NCBI GenBank assembly: GCA_946122785.1
Contig: CAMGYJ010000009.1
Coordinates: 27,687,633-27,751,632, forward strand
DNA: 64,000 nt
DNA from: Linum tenue
Lineage: Eukaryota > Streptophyta > Magnoliopsida > Malpighiales > Linaceae
Reading direction: 5' to 3'
Made by a program: the position numbers and the translations under genes. The notes under the pieces were generated by a model. The model worked only from the letters and a program-made list of their open reading frames with translations. It was not told where the DNA came from and ran no database searches. Below are positions 34,261 through 44,810 of the stretch, in pieces. Positions within the stretch are counted from its first letter, which is position 1. Every line of letters starts with the position of its first letter.

Positions 34261-35817
34261 AACCGTTTGCTTGTCCCTAAGCAAACCAAGTCAGACATCA
34301 GGTAAGCTCAAAACGTTTCAATCAAGCAGACCTTAAGGCGAATCATATCGGCACAAAACACGTGGATCATACTGACTTTCGATCACTAACACATGGCAAC
34401 TCCAACGACAACCTAGACAACCACCACAGATGACATTCGAATGCAACAAAGTCGAGCACAGGAAGAGTTCCCTTCTGTTCACCCACCAACATAGACTTGA
34501 CTCAACCACTTATTCAAAACAATCACTTCATGCACAAAGCTCAAGATATCAGAATTAAGACCGGGCAATCTAGGTCCTCACCGGGATAAAGAGAATAGAG
34601 AATATGAGAAAATGAATCACTCACTCTCGACCAGTGGGGTCAGGACAATATGATGCGAAAAATGCGCATGCTTATTCTCTCAATCCCTAACGTCTCTTCA
34701 CCATGAATGCAGCCTGTAAATGCTAGAGTTCACATATGGGGTGTCACCACTAACTAATCCGGAGGTCTTAGACACAGGTTCAGATGACTGGCTAGGGTCT
34801 TGGACATGGGAAAAAGGCCTTTTAGGTGGTGGAAGTAATAGCACAAGGTTCCACATTTCCAAACCCGACATAATCACAATCAAACAAACCGGTATTTCCT
34901 TTCTGCTATTCTGCATTACTCAATATCTGAAGAGCACAAAAGCGAAGGAGGTATAAACGTTAGCATTTCCAAGCCAGACTACTAAGAAACACTACTTAAT
35001 GGGCATTAGTCAGATTTTTGGTAGTGGCTCTCTTTTGCTTTCAATTTTTTCTTTGTTTTTCTTTCATTTTCTTTTCATTTCTTAAGAGAGCCACCACTTA
35101 TGCACATATTTCAAACACCTTATGGAAGAGGGATCTATCGCACAAGAAAGAAATGAGCAGGCTCAAATGTCACATGGCTACCTATATGCTCTATCTCACA
35201 TTTTGATTCCCTGAACTAGATGCATAAGTGACTGTCAAAAGCAAGTGATCAAATCCAAGTCCCAGTTGGTAAGCAAACAGTTGAAAACTGAACCCGTACA
35301 CAACTCTACTACACATCTCAGTCATCATAATAGGTTGTCTTAGTCACACTCAAGTTGTCATGCATCAAGTCAAAAGCCATTCAATTCACTAATCACATCC
35401 ACTGTGCCAATACGATCAAACATCAAGCAAACAGCAGTGCTTGGAGCCCTCAAATCTCGAGATTTGGACAACGGACTAGGCTCCAAGCACTCACACACAC
35501 GTTCCAATTAATACAAAGAACCCCCTCCCCCACACACTTAAATGCGACAATGTCCTCAATGGAGCAGATGGAAGGGGAACGATGTTACCGTGAAATGAGA
35601 TCAGGAACGGAGACTGGGAGGCAGACTAGTCAAGAGCAGGGGACTGGAAGGGGAACCAGTCCGAGGCACAGAGCTAAAGTCAACAAAAGACACACACTGG
35701 GTGAAAGAACCGGAGTTCCAAGTCTACAATCCACAATAAAATAAAACCAAACGAAACAACAAGAACATGGAGTCTCAGTCTGGAAAACAAATGAGGCACA
35801 GAGCTAGCCACTCGCCA
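34261..35817 (-). other. 3' non-coding internal region of A2
   Basis: No gene. It contains the GGGGACAAGCAAACGGTTAA block beside the polypurine tract, a second G-rich tract (35520-35540, minus strand) after a CATTGAGGACATTGTC block, and hairpin copy A (35437-35490). These match the corresponding + strand positions 40720-41461 of the nested element. Confidence 0.6.
35437..35490 (-). ncRNA. Conserved two-stem hairpin, copy A
   Basis: The outer stem is a perfect 12-bp inverted repeat, GTGCTTGGAGCC (35437-35448) with GGCTCCAAGCAC (35479-35490). An inner hairpin CAAATC-TCGA-GATTTG lies within. Sense of the element is the minus strand, where the unpaired strand reads TAGTCCGTTGTC. Three further copies exist in this window with compensatory changes. 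Confidence 0.6.
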
Positions 35818-36062
35818 CTAGAAGGCATCGCCACCATCGCCGGAAGGTGGGGGGTACTCGTCCTCATAGCCCGGGGACTGCACAAATGGGTAGTCAACTG
35901 CGTTCGGGTCCAAACCCAGGTAGGACATAATGTAGTGCTGGCCGGACATCAGACGACGGCCGCGGTCCCGCTCACGGTCGAGGCGGGTGTGAATGCGCTC
36001 CTGGCCGGCCAGAATGCGCTCGTTCTGCAGAGTGATGGCCGCCAACTGATCACAGAGATCGG

Positions 36063-36067
36063 CACCA
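36063..36067. repeat. Target-site duplication of A3, left
   Basis: CACCA, repeated at 42889-42893. Confidence 0.85.
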
Positions 36068-37494
36068 TGATAGACCGTTAGTTACACATGTTTTTACCCC
36101 TGCTCTTACTCCGTTTGAGGTATTGATTCTCGTGTTTTAGGCCGATTTCACGCTAGGTTGTGCTTGTTTATTATATTTCAGGTCCTAGTACGTGAATGGA
36201 GGCTTGGGAGCGAGTTTGAGGTCGATTGGACGAGGATCGGACGCATGGCGAGGTTCTGAGGAAGTCGCACGGGCACACCCACAACCCGCACGGCCGTGCA
36301 CGTGACCAGTTTGGCCGTGCGGGATTGTGCGTGGGCACGCACGGGCACAAGTGAAATCCGCATGGCCGTGCACGTGACCAGTTTGGCCGTGCGTGATTGT
36401 GCGTGGGCACGCACGGGCACAAGTGAAATCCGCACGGCAGTGCAAGGTGCAATCCTGGCCGTGCGAGTTGGTTGAGGTTCGACTTATTGATACGCCGCGT
36501 TTTGGAGTGCACGTCCAGAATGGTGATGTGCACGGCCGTGCACCCTGGCCGTGCAAGTCGGGAAAGTCTGGTTTTTAAGCGGATTCCGAGCCAAACAGAA
36601 GGGGATTCGAGTTTTTGAGAGACAGAGCGATTCCTAGAGAGAGAAACCGACGAACAAGAGTCTCCAAGTGCCCTAGATCGATCTTCAACACCATTGGAGC
36701 TTGGTTTGAGCTTGGAGAAGTGCCGATTCAACGTCCAGGAGCAGAAATCCATCTTCACAGTATGATTTCCGCGTCTGATTCTGCTTTTGCTTCTCTCTCC
36801 ATGGAGTAGTTCTCCCATTCATCTAGGTGTGGGAAACCCTAGTTCTGTATGTTAGGTTTGATTGTATGAACCCAAGTACTGTTTCTATGAATTGATTATA
36901 TTCGATTGAGGTTTGAATGATTGAATGGCATGAATCCTGATCAAATTCCTGTTGTTTCTGCTTTAACCTAGAATGATAATATCTGCCTAGGTTGATAGAG
37001 TATCCTTAATCGAAGGTAGTGAATTGGTGACTTTAGTCGAGGAGCCAATTCACTATTCTGTACCGGTTTTACTCCGGTAGTGGAGGTTTTGTTCTTAGGG
37101 CCTCAATCTGTTTACTCCGGTGTAGGTTAGTCGCCAGCTAGAGACTCAGATTGAGAGGGTCTGAAGACCTTTAGTCGAGACTTCAGACTGTTTGAGAATC
37201 TTCCGCAGTATAACTATCATAGAAATTGAACTTGGTAATTACAACCCGGCTTAACTGCAGTCTAGGGGGAACCATATCCGGGTGACCTCTCTTAACCTGA
37301 AAACAACCGTTTAGTTGCTTTGCTTGCTTGTTAGTTTAGACCTTCACTAAAGTTTCATCGCTAGATAATACGAATTCACTGAGTAGTCATCACATCTAGG
37401 ACCCGGGTTGACATTGAAACCCAAACCTGCTATACTACGCTTTAGGAAGTGGTTACACTTGGCCATTTTCTAGAGTGACAGTAGGAGTGGGTCA
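36068..37494 (+). repeat. 5' LTR of A3
   Basis: Starts TGATAGACCG, ends GTGGGTCA. Carries CACGGCCGTG palindromes at 36289 and 36531, and direct repeats of about 72 bp (36285-36440) built from GCACGGGCACAAGTGAAATC and the GTGACCAGTTTGGCCGTGCG block. Confidence 0.9.
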
Positions 37495-37500
37495 AGTTTT

Positions 37501-37518
37501 TGGCGCCGTTGCCGGGGA
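37501..37518 (+). other. Primer-binding site of A3
   Basis: TGGCGCCGTTGCCGGGGA, 6 bases after the LTR; matches the 3' end of plant tRNA-Asp as used by Athila-type elements. Confidence 0.85.
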
Positions 37519-37641
37519 CGGCTAGGTTGTTGAAGAAAAGTGATTTCTGTTACTTTAGCATTTTCATTTTCGCATTGAGTTTTTGCTTTTCCCGCTTGTG
37601 CCTTCACGGGTTTGCTTTGCTTGATTGTGTGCAGATAGTGC

Positions 37642-40288
37642 ATGACCCGTAGCCAGTCGGGAAGTTTACTGCCGTTGAATCCTGAGATTGAGCGCACCTG
37701 CAAACAACTTCGGAGACAACAGCGAGCTAGACTGGCTACGGTGGAGCGCCGAGACGGCCAATTGACCAGCGACTCCGAGGACGAGTACGAGATGGAAGGC
37801 GATCAGAACCCACCTCCTCAGAACCAGATCCTGGGGAACGACCACAACCCCCCGGGAGCTGGGCACCATCATCATCCGCCACCACCGGGTCCCACCTTGG
37901 AGTACTACTATACTCCACGGATTGCTGACATCCGCCCGGTCATCCTCTATCCGCCCATTCCTGCAAACAACTTCGAGATCAAGCCATGCTGGATTCAGCT
38001 CATCACATCCTCTATCCAGTTCCATGGCTTGAAGGATGAGGAAGCCCGGGCACACCTTTCCCATTTTCTGCAGCTGACGAATGGGTTCAAGCTGAATGGT
38101 GTTCCGGATGATGCAATCCGCCTTCACCTCTTCCCCCATTCTCTGGCGGGGAATGCTAAGAGGTGGTTGGAGACCCAGCCCCCTTTGTCCATCACTTCTT
38201 GGGACGATCTGGCAGATAAGTTCGTGCACAGATATTATCCGGCATCGAAGACTACTGAGATTCAGCGGGAGATCACTCACTTCCGCCAAGAGCCAGATGA
38301 GTCACTTCGTGATGCATGGGAGCGGTACATGGGATACTTCTGGCAGTGTCCCCATCATGGCTTCAGCGATGCTTACTAAGACTCCTCCCGAGCTGAACCA
38401 GATGATCAGTACTTTGGCTGCCCGCGATCATTCCTGGGGGCAGAGCGGCAGAGGCAGGCATTCCCGGGACCGAGGTGTGCATGCTATGGAGGCCAGATCC
38501 GGGTTAGAGCAGCAGGTGGCTGAGTTGGTGCAGACACTGAAGCAGCCTAACAGTCTCCTTCCGGGCCGAAGTGTAGCTACGCCTCCAGTAGCTCAGTGTC
38601 AGTGGTGTGAGAGCCCAAATCACCTGGTGGAGGATTGTCAATCTGTGAGGGAGTCCTCCACTCCCCAAGAGCAGGTGGCCTTCATCGCCAATGCTCGGCG
38701 CCTCGACCCATACAGCAACACCTACAATGAAGGATGGCGCCAGCATCCCAACTTCGCCTGGAGCAGCAACACCAACAAACCACCTGGTTTCCCAGCACCA
38801 GCAGGTGGTTTTCAGCAGAGGCAGCCCTTCCAAGATAGGCAGGGGCCACCACCACAGCAGCAGCCCTACCAGCCTAGGCAAGGGCAGCCATTCCAGCAGC
38901 CTCAGCGTCAGTATGCCGAGCCAGCAGCAGCGCCAGCTCCCGATAATCAGATGACCGAGCTTAAGAACATTTTGGCAGCATTCATGACCACCAGCCAGGC
39001 AAGTATCACGAGGATGGATCAGACCATAGCTTCACTGGAGGCAGGCCAGAGAACCCTGGAGGCAGGCCAGAGAAACCAAGGTGCCATTCTGCAAGATCTA
39101 CAGCACCAAGTCGGTGCCCTAGCGCACCAACTTACTGCCCGGGCCCCGGAGACTCTACCTGCCACCACCACCCCCAATCCACGGGACCCGCATGAGACCG
39201 CACATGCCATTTTCACCCTGAGCGGCAGGCCTACATCAGCTGATCCTGCCCCGACCAGACAGGAGGAACCACTACCTGCTTCAGCACTTCCAGCCGGTGA
39301 TGCAGAAGTGCGGGTGGAGAAGGAAGCCCCTGCTCCCAAGCCACAACCAGTGGTTAAGGAGCATGTGCCCCAGCTTCCCTTCCCCACTCGCCTCCATAAA
39401 GATAAGCTGGAGACTGAGTTTGCCAATTTTATGGCAATGTTGAAGCAGCTCAACATCAGCATACCATTTGTGGAGGCACTGCCGAAGATGCCCAAGTACG
39501 CGAAGTTCATGAAAGATCTCTGCACCAACAAGAAGAAACTTGGGGATCTCTCGACAAAGCTGCTGAGCGAGGAATGTTCTGCTATCCTGCAGAACAAGCT
39601 GCCTGAAAAGCGCAAGGATCCAGGGAGTTTCACTATCCCTCTTTCTATTGGCAGCATGCATGTAGGAAAGTCCTTGGCGGACCTAGGAGCTAGCATCAAT
39701 GTCATGCCATATAGATTGTTCAAAAAGCTAGACCTAGGTGAACTTAGCCCTACTAGGATGAGAATTCAGCTAGCTGATCGTTCCGTGGTGCATCCTAGGG
39801 GTATCATAGAAGATTTGCTTGTTAATGTTGGTGCATTCACATATCCTGTTGATTTTGTTATCCTGGACATAAATGATGATGTGGATGTACCTTTGATTCT
39901 AGGTAGACCATTTCTTGCCACCGCCAAGGCACTGATTGATGTGCATGATGGTAAACTGATTCTGCGTGCTGGAAATGAACAGGCTATTTTTCCTGTGACT
40001 GAGTTTGATCATTGTGCTATGATTTCTGTATCGCCTGTGCATGCTATTTCTGATCAGGTACACGAGCCTGTCGTGTACCCTTCTGCACCTCTCATTTTGC
40101 AGGACGCGCCTATCATTCCTTCGCCGCCACTCCATCCAGTCTCGCCTCCGAACAAAAAGCTCAAGGAGGAGTGGCGACCGAAGCCGCAGGTGGCTAAGCC
40201 GGCACGGAAGAAGAGTGGAGACCACTATGAGCTGGTCCCACCCCCTGCACCACGACCACCCTGGCCATCCGAGTACTCACTCGCCTGA
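37642..40288 (+). pseudogene. Gag-protease of A3 (internal deletion and frameshift)
   Basis: Starts MTRSQSGSLLPLNPEIER. The gag core (residues about 110-240) shows WIQLITSSIQFHGL, HLSHFLQLTNGFK, RLHLFPHSLAGNAKRWL, DKFVHRYYPASKT and RDAWERYMGYFWQCPHHGF. At about 38370 the frame breaks, and sequence normally found before TKTPPELNQMISTLAARD seems deleted. The second frame (to 40288) has a zinc knuckle CQWCESPNHLVEDC, a Gln/Pro-rich linker, a short duplicated EAGQR segment, and the protease core SLADLGASINVMPYRLF with PLILGRPFLATA. Gag forms the particle; protease matures it. No RT follows. Confidence 0.85.
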
Positions 40289-40515
40289 ATCTTGCCGGAT
40301 GGCCAGGTCGAGCTGACCACTGCTGGTGGTCGCAACCGTCGGGTGCACGGTCACCACCTGAAGCTGTACCTCAAGAGCGACGTGGATCCGCTCTTGGAGG
40401 CACCTGTTCCTGCACCTCCCTTAGTATCCACCATGGGCGTCCAGCTAAAAGACGGTAAAGAAGCGCTTGTGGGGAGGCAACCCCACCACGGTTTGACTTT
40501 CTTTCTTGTGTTTTG
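40289..40515 (+). pseudogene. Residual integrase C-terminus of A3
   Basis: Directly after the stop at 40286-40288, the other frame reads VHGHHLKLYLKSDVDP. This corresponds to [12 protein letters not shown] at the end of the A2 integrase. The conserved tail GTCCAGCTAAAAGACGGTAA to CAACCCCACCACGG follows, also in A2. The junction marks an internal deletion that removed RT, RNase H and the integrase core. Confidence 0.75.
40469..40490 (+). other. GTGGGG-AGGCAA-CCCCAC hairpin after pol (A3)
   Basis: A perfect 6-bp stem with loop AGGCAA, in a block shared word for word with A2 (45001-45053, minus strand). Confidence 0.7.
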
Positions 40516-41461
40516 AGTCGGATTGCGATTTGGTTTTGTTTTGGTTTGTTTCCTTTGTTCTGGATGATGTCTTATTGGGCTGACATCGGACCTAACATAT
40601 TCTGGTTGAGCTCTTCTGTTCCCCTTGAGCTGTGCTGTGTTCCCGACTGGTCCATTTCCAGTCTTCTGCAGTCCGTGCACACCGGTAACTTCGTTCCCCT
40701 TTCCTTCCCTCTTCTCCATTGAGGGCAATGTCAATCTTAAGTGTGGGGGGGGGGGGGGGGGTGTTTATCTTTTGACTGCATTAGATCTGTTTGTGTGCTT
40801 GGAGCCTAGTCCACTGTCCAAATTTTAAATTTGAGGGCTCCAAGTACGTGTTCCTTGCAATTACCTGCTCAGTATGCTTTGAATTGACAGTCTCTGTAGT
40901 GATTTGCAACCTAGGGAGGTAGTGTAGCGCTATGGAGGATGTTGATGCATTTAAGACGTCTCATTTCTTCTTCATATTGTGTTGGTTGATTGAGTGAATT
41001 AGTGATCTTAGGACTCTTGAATTGTGTGGTGTTGTGGACTCTTGAATTGCTAGGTGGGAGCCCTCGTTTTCTGCAAAAACAGGTTGGAACCCTTGAAAAA
41101 CAAGAGAAAAACAGAAAAACAAGCAAAAAGAAGAAAGGAAAGGAGTTCCAACCATCTTCAAGAAGAAAATCGAGCACCTTGAAAAATGTGAGTCCATGAT
41201 CTTTTGTTTTTGAGAGTCTCCTCATCCACGATTCATTTGTCCTCTGTTCACTGTTTGCCATGATGCTGACTCGAGACTAGTGCTCTCGCCGAAGAAGCTA
41301 TGAGATGACTTGTGCGTCGGTTGACCTCGTAAGTTGCTAAATAATCTAGGAAGTCCTCTACCTACGATCGAGGTTGTTTGTTGCTACAGAGGTCTGGAGA
41401 GTTGCATTGGTTTGAGATAGGTTTGCTTGGGGACAAGCAAACGGTTAAGTGTGGGGGAGTT
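40516..41461 (+). other. 3' non-coding internal region of A3
   Basis: No gene. It holds a CATTGAGGGCAATGTC block followed by a G-run (40744-40761) resembling a second polypurine tract, hairpin copy B (40795-40847), the CTCGCCGAAGAAGCTATGAG block shared with A1, and the true polypurine tract at 41449-41461. Confidence 0.7.
40795..40847 (+). ncRNA. Conserved two-stem hairpin, copy B
   Basis: Outer stem GTGCTTGGAGCC (40795-40806) pairs with GGCTCCAAGTAC (40836-40847), with one G-U pair. Inner stem CAAATT-TTA-AATTTG. The linker TAGTCCACTGTC is the same as in copy C read on its sense strand. Confidence 0.6.
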
Positions 41462-42888
41462 TGATAGACCGTTAGTTACACATGTTTTTACCCCTGCTCT
41501 TACTCCGTATGAGGTATTGATTCTCGTGTTTTAGGCCGATTTCACGCTAGGTTGTGCTTGTTTATTATATTTCAGGTCCTAGTACGTGAATGGAGGCTTG
41601 GGAGCAAGTTTGAGGTCGATTGGACGAGGATCGGACGCATGGCGAGGTTCTGAGGAAGTCGCACGGGCACACCCACAACCCGCACGGCCGTGCACGTGAC
41701 CAGTTTGGCCGTGCGGGATTGTGCGTGGGCACGCACGGGCATAAGTGAAATCCGCATGGCCGTGCACGTGACCAGTTTGGCCGTGTGTGATTGTGCGTGG
41801 GCACGCACGGGCACAAGTGAAATCCGCACGGCCGTGCAAGGTGCAATCCTGGCCGTGCGAGTTGGTTGAGGTTCGACTTATTGATACGCTGCGTTTTGGA
41901 GTGCACGGCCAGAATGGTGATGTGCACGGCCGTGCACCCTGGCCGTGCAAGTCGGGAAAGTCTGGTTTTTAAGCGGATTCCGAGCCAAACAGAAGGGGAT
42001 TCGAGTTTTTGAGAGACAGAGCGATTCCTAGAGAGAGAAACCGACGAACAAGAGTCTCCAAGTGCCCTAGATCGATCTTCAACACCATTGGAGCTTGGTT
42101 TGAGCTTGGAGAAGTGCCGATTCAACGTCCAGGAGCAGAAATCCATCTTCACAGTATGATTTCCGCGTCTGATTCTGCTTTTGCTTCTCTCTCCATGGAG
42201 TAGTTCTCCCATTCATCTGGGTGTGGGAAACCCTAGTTCTGTATGTTAGGTTTGATTGTATGAACCCAAGTACTGTTTCTATGAATTGATTATATTCGAT
42301 TGAGGTTTGAATGATTGAATGGCATGAATCCTGATCAAATTCCTGTTGTTTCTGCTTTAACCTAGAATGATAATATCTGCCTAGGTTGATAGAGTATCCT
42401 TAATCGAAGGTAGTGAATTGGTGACTTTAGTCGAGGAGCCAATTCACTATTCTGTACCGGTTTTACTCCGGTAGTGGAGGTTTTGTTCTTAGGGCCTCAA
42501 TCTGTTTACTCCGGTGTAGGTTAGTCGCCAGCTAGAGACTCAGATTGAGAGGGTCTGAAGACCTTTAGTCGAGACTTCAGACTGTTTGAGAACCTTCCGC
42601 AGTATAACTATCATAGAAATTGAACTTGGTAATTACAACCCGGCTTAACTGCAGTCTAGGGGGAACCATATCCGGGTGACCTCTCTTAACCTGAAAACAA
42701 CCGTTTAGTTGCTTTGCTTGCTTGTTAGTTTAGACCTTCACTAAAGTTTCATCTCTAGATAATACGAATTCACTGAGTAGTCATCACATCTAGGACCCGG
42801 GTTGACATTGAAACCCAAACCCGCTATACTACGCTTTAGGAAGTGGTTACACTTGGCCATTTTCTAGAGTGACAGTAGGAGTGAGTCA
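41462..42888 (+). repeat. 3' LTR of A3
   Basis: 1,427 bp, same length as the left LTR, ends GTGAGTCA; followed by the CACCA duplication. Confidence 0.9.
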
Positions 42889-43942
42889 CACCACCACGGG
42901 AGGAGGAGACCCGGGAGCAGGAGATCTGGTGCAGCGGAGGGGCTCACGAGAGATTAGGTACGAGGAACCGTACGGCGGGGGACCCGGCGTCCCCCAGCTG
43001 CGCTGGACTCCGGCTGATCTCCCTCTGGAGGCGCAGGTGGGCGAGGGAAGCCCACAATCCAGTGCAGATGCCCCTGGCGAGCCACCAAATGCTGGGCGCG
43101 GAGGGTGACCTCGCTGAGCGGGGTTGGTCCTCGGACCTGGGTCATCCAGGTGATGTCGACCCCGTAGTAGCGGGCCAAGGCAGTGATCACCGGGCCACAA
43201 ACAAGGTCGCGGTCCTGGCTGGCGGAGGCCTTGCCGAACGTCCGGGCAAGCACAGAGCCCAGCTGGATGGTTTCCTTAGCGCACCCAATCGCATGCATGA
43301 AGAACAGTGTCCTGAGTGTGACCCGGTTGGCCGAGACCTTGCTAGGAGTGTAGGAACAGGCGAGCAGATGGTTGAGGATGCGCCACTCTGGCCGGAGGAG
43401 AGAGGCCCGCGTCTGGCTGGCGACGTATTGCTTGTCCACGTGGTTGGGCTGGCAGATCTGCTGGAAATAAGCCTAGCACGGAAAGTCGGTGGGATCAGTG
43501 ATGTCCAAGTGCAGGCGCCCATTGCTGGGGCGGGGGGAGTTGAGCCCGAGTGCAGAGGCCAACTCCCAGTAGCTGATGGAGTGCTCCACCCCGCCGAGGA
43601 TGAACTAAACCGCATCCGCATGGTCGGCGGACCCCTTGGAGGTGTGGCGGAAGGACGCGTAGAACTCTCAGACGAGCTCCTGGTAGGTCGGCTCAGCGAG
43701 GCAGAGAAGGCGCCACCAACCATAGGAGCGAACAACGGCCTCCATCTACGGCCTGCCATGAGGCGCCTCGAACACCTCAAAATCGAGGTGTAGGTGCTCG
43801 GCGATGGGGCGGGTACGGATGGTCCGCAGCAGATGGCGCTGGGTGATGCTCAACTGGTCGAGGTAGGCTTCCATGATCCTGCAAAGCACAATGATTGACA
43901 AGTGGAAAAACAAGCGAACAGGGTCAATGTTAGTCAAAACCA

Positions 43943-43994
43943 CACCGGGAGCCCTTATATCGAAAGATATGGACAGTGGACTAGACTCCCGGTG
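43943..43994 (-). ncRNA. Conserved two-stem hairpin, copy C
   Basis: Outer stem CACCGGGAG (43943-43951) with CTCCCGGTG (43986-43994), a perfect 9 bp. Inner stem ATATC-GAAA-GATAT. It lies in a predicted intron of the A2 accessory transcript (donor about 44331, acceptor about 43881). Confidence 0.6.
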
Positions 43995-44035
43995 AAACAA
44001 GCATACCCATCTCACAAGTATCACACAACCAAATG

Positions 44036-44087
44036 CACCGGGGACCCTCAAATCGAGCGATTTGGACAGTAGACTAGGCCCTCGGTG
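44036..44087 (-). ncRNA. Conserved two-stem hairpin, copy D
   Basis: Outer stem CACCGGGGACC (44036-44046) with GGCCCTCGGTG (44077-44087), 11 positions with one wobble and one mismatch. Inner stem CAAATC-GAGC-GATTTG, perfect. Lies about 90 bp from copy C in direct orientation. Confidence 0.55.
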
Positions 44088-44639
44088 AAATAAACACCAA
44101 TTCCGAACCAAAAAGCACCAATCCATCCACCACACACAAAACCACACAAGCCCGCATACAATGCCAACATACAAATGGTAGGCCGAATAGCTGAAATCCA
44201 GAGACAAAAATATAGCATGCAAAGAGTGCTATCGGCCTACCAAATCGTTCCCAAATCATGCCACATTCACAATTCTTCACCTAACTCTAGGCATCGATTC
44301 TCCAGAAATAAAAGAAAAGGCAAGGGAAACACACCTGGAGACGCAAGAAGATACCGGGAGAGTGGTGAAGAAAGTGGAAGAAAGCACCCCAAGTCGCCGG
44401 AAAACTCACCGGAGACTCGCCGGAGAACTCGCCGCCGGCGACCCAACCTCGGCCAAACCAACCCAAAACTTTGGGGAATGTGCTCCTCGACGCCAGGAGT
44501 GTGGGGATGGTCGCGGTTTGTGATTTGGAGTTCGGGAGATGGAGTTATGGCCGGAAAACCGAAGGAGAAGATGAAATGGGCTATTTTCCGGCGAGGGGGG
44601 CGGCTAGGGTTGGGAGAAAATGAATCTGAAATGAGGGGG

Positions 44640-44810
44640 GGGGGGCTGAAAATCAGTTTTTATAGGGGGGAAGTAAAAACACGGGCGGGCCAGAACACGG
44701 CCGTGTTCTGCCCGTGCTTTTACAACCGAGGCCGTGCTCCCCCTTTATTAAAACACGGGCGGGCAAGGGGGAAAACACGGCCGTGTTTTGACCCCCTGCT
44801 GCCCGTGCTT
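44640..44810 (-). promoter_or_regulatory. Internal promoter-like region of A2 upstream of the accessory ORF
   Basis: On the minus strand a CACGGCCGTG-rich segment (44776, 44696) is followed by a TATA box CTATAAAAA (44656-44665) and a pyrimidine-rich stretch. Downstream come a potential donor CCAG|GTGTGT (about 44331) and the acceptor before the accessory ORF. This arrangement would give a short spliced accessory mRNA. Confidence 0.45.

Larger units (their letters stand above)
36068..42888 (+). mobile_element. Athila-type Gypsy element A3: gag-protease only, young
   Basis: Two LTRs of 1,427 bp (36068-37494 and 41462-42888), the target duplication CACCA, primer-binding site TGGCGCCGTTGCCGGGGA (37501-37518; tRNA-Asp class used by Athila elements), and polypurine tract GTGTGGGGGAGTT before the right LTR. 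The LTRs differ at only about a dozen bases by eye (under 1%), so insertion was recent. Coding is limited to gag and protease; RT, RNase H and nearly all of integrase are absent, yet the tail of integrase and all 3' signals remain. Confidence 0.93.
35818..43875 (-). pseudogene. Athila accessory ORF of A2 (ATHILA ORF-1-like), split and with stops
   Basis: On the minus strand an ATG at 43875 (MEAYLDQLSITQRHLL) lies just after a good splice acceptor (TTGTGCTTTGCAG). The frame contains in-frame stops before or within EFYASFRHTSKG, FILGGVEHSISYWELASALG and FPC/AYFQQ, then YVASQTRASLLRPEWRILNH and LRTLFFMHAIGCAKETIQLG. The pattern resembles the plant family annotated ATHILA ORF-1/putative transposon protein, of unknown function. 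The coding sequence is interrupted at 42893/36063 by the nested element and ends at 35818 (YPPPSGDGGDAF). At least one stop fits a CGA to TGA change at the Arg of REFY, and there is a frameshift near 42960. Confidence 0.65.

Noticed and set aside
36285..36450. CRISPR-like regular repeats in the A3 LTR
   Set aside because: Just two long units in a eukaryotic LTR; repeat and spacer alike are LTR sequence.
36171..36818. 215-codon minus-strand ORF, repeated at 41565-42212, with RPCGFHLCPCVPTHN repeats
   Set aside because: Lies entirely within the A3 LTRs, antisense, and its repeats reflect the DNA-level LTR repeat. No sign of a real protein.
43062..43793. 243-codon plus-strand ORF
   Set aside because: Antisense shadow of the Athila accessory ORF, which has family-like motifs on the minus strand.
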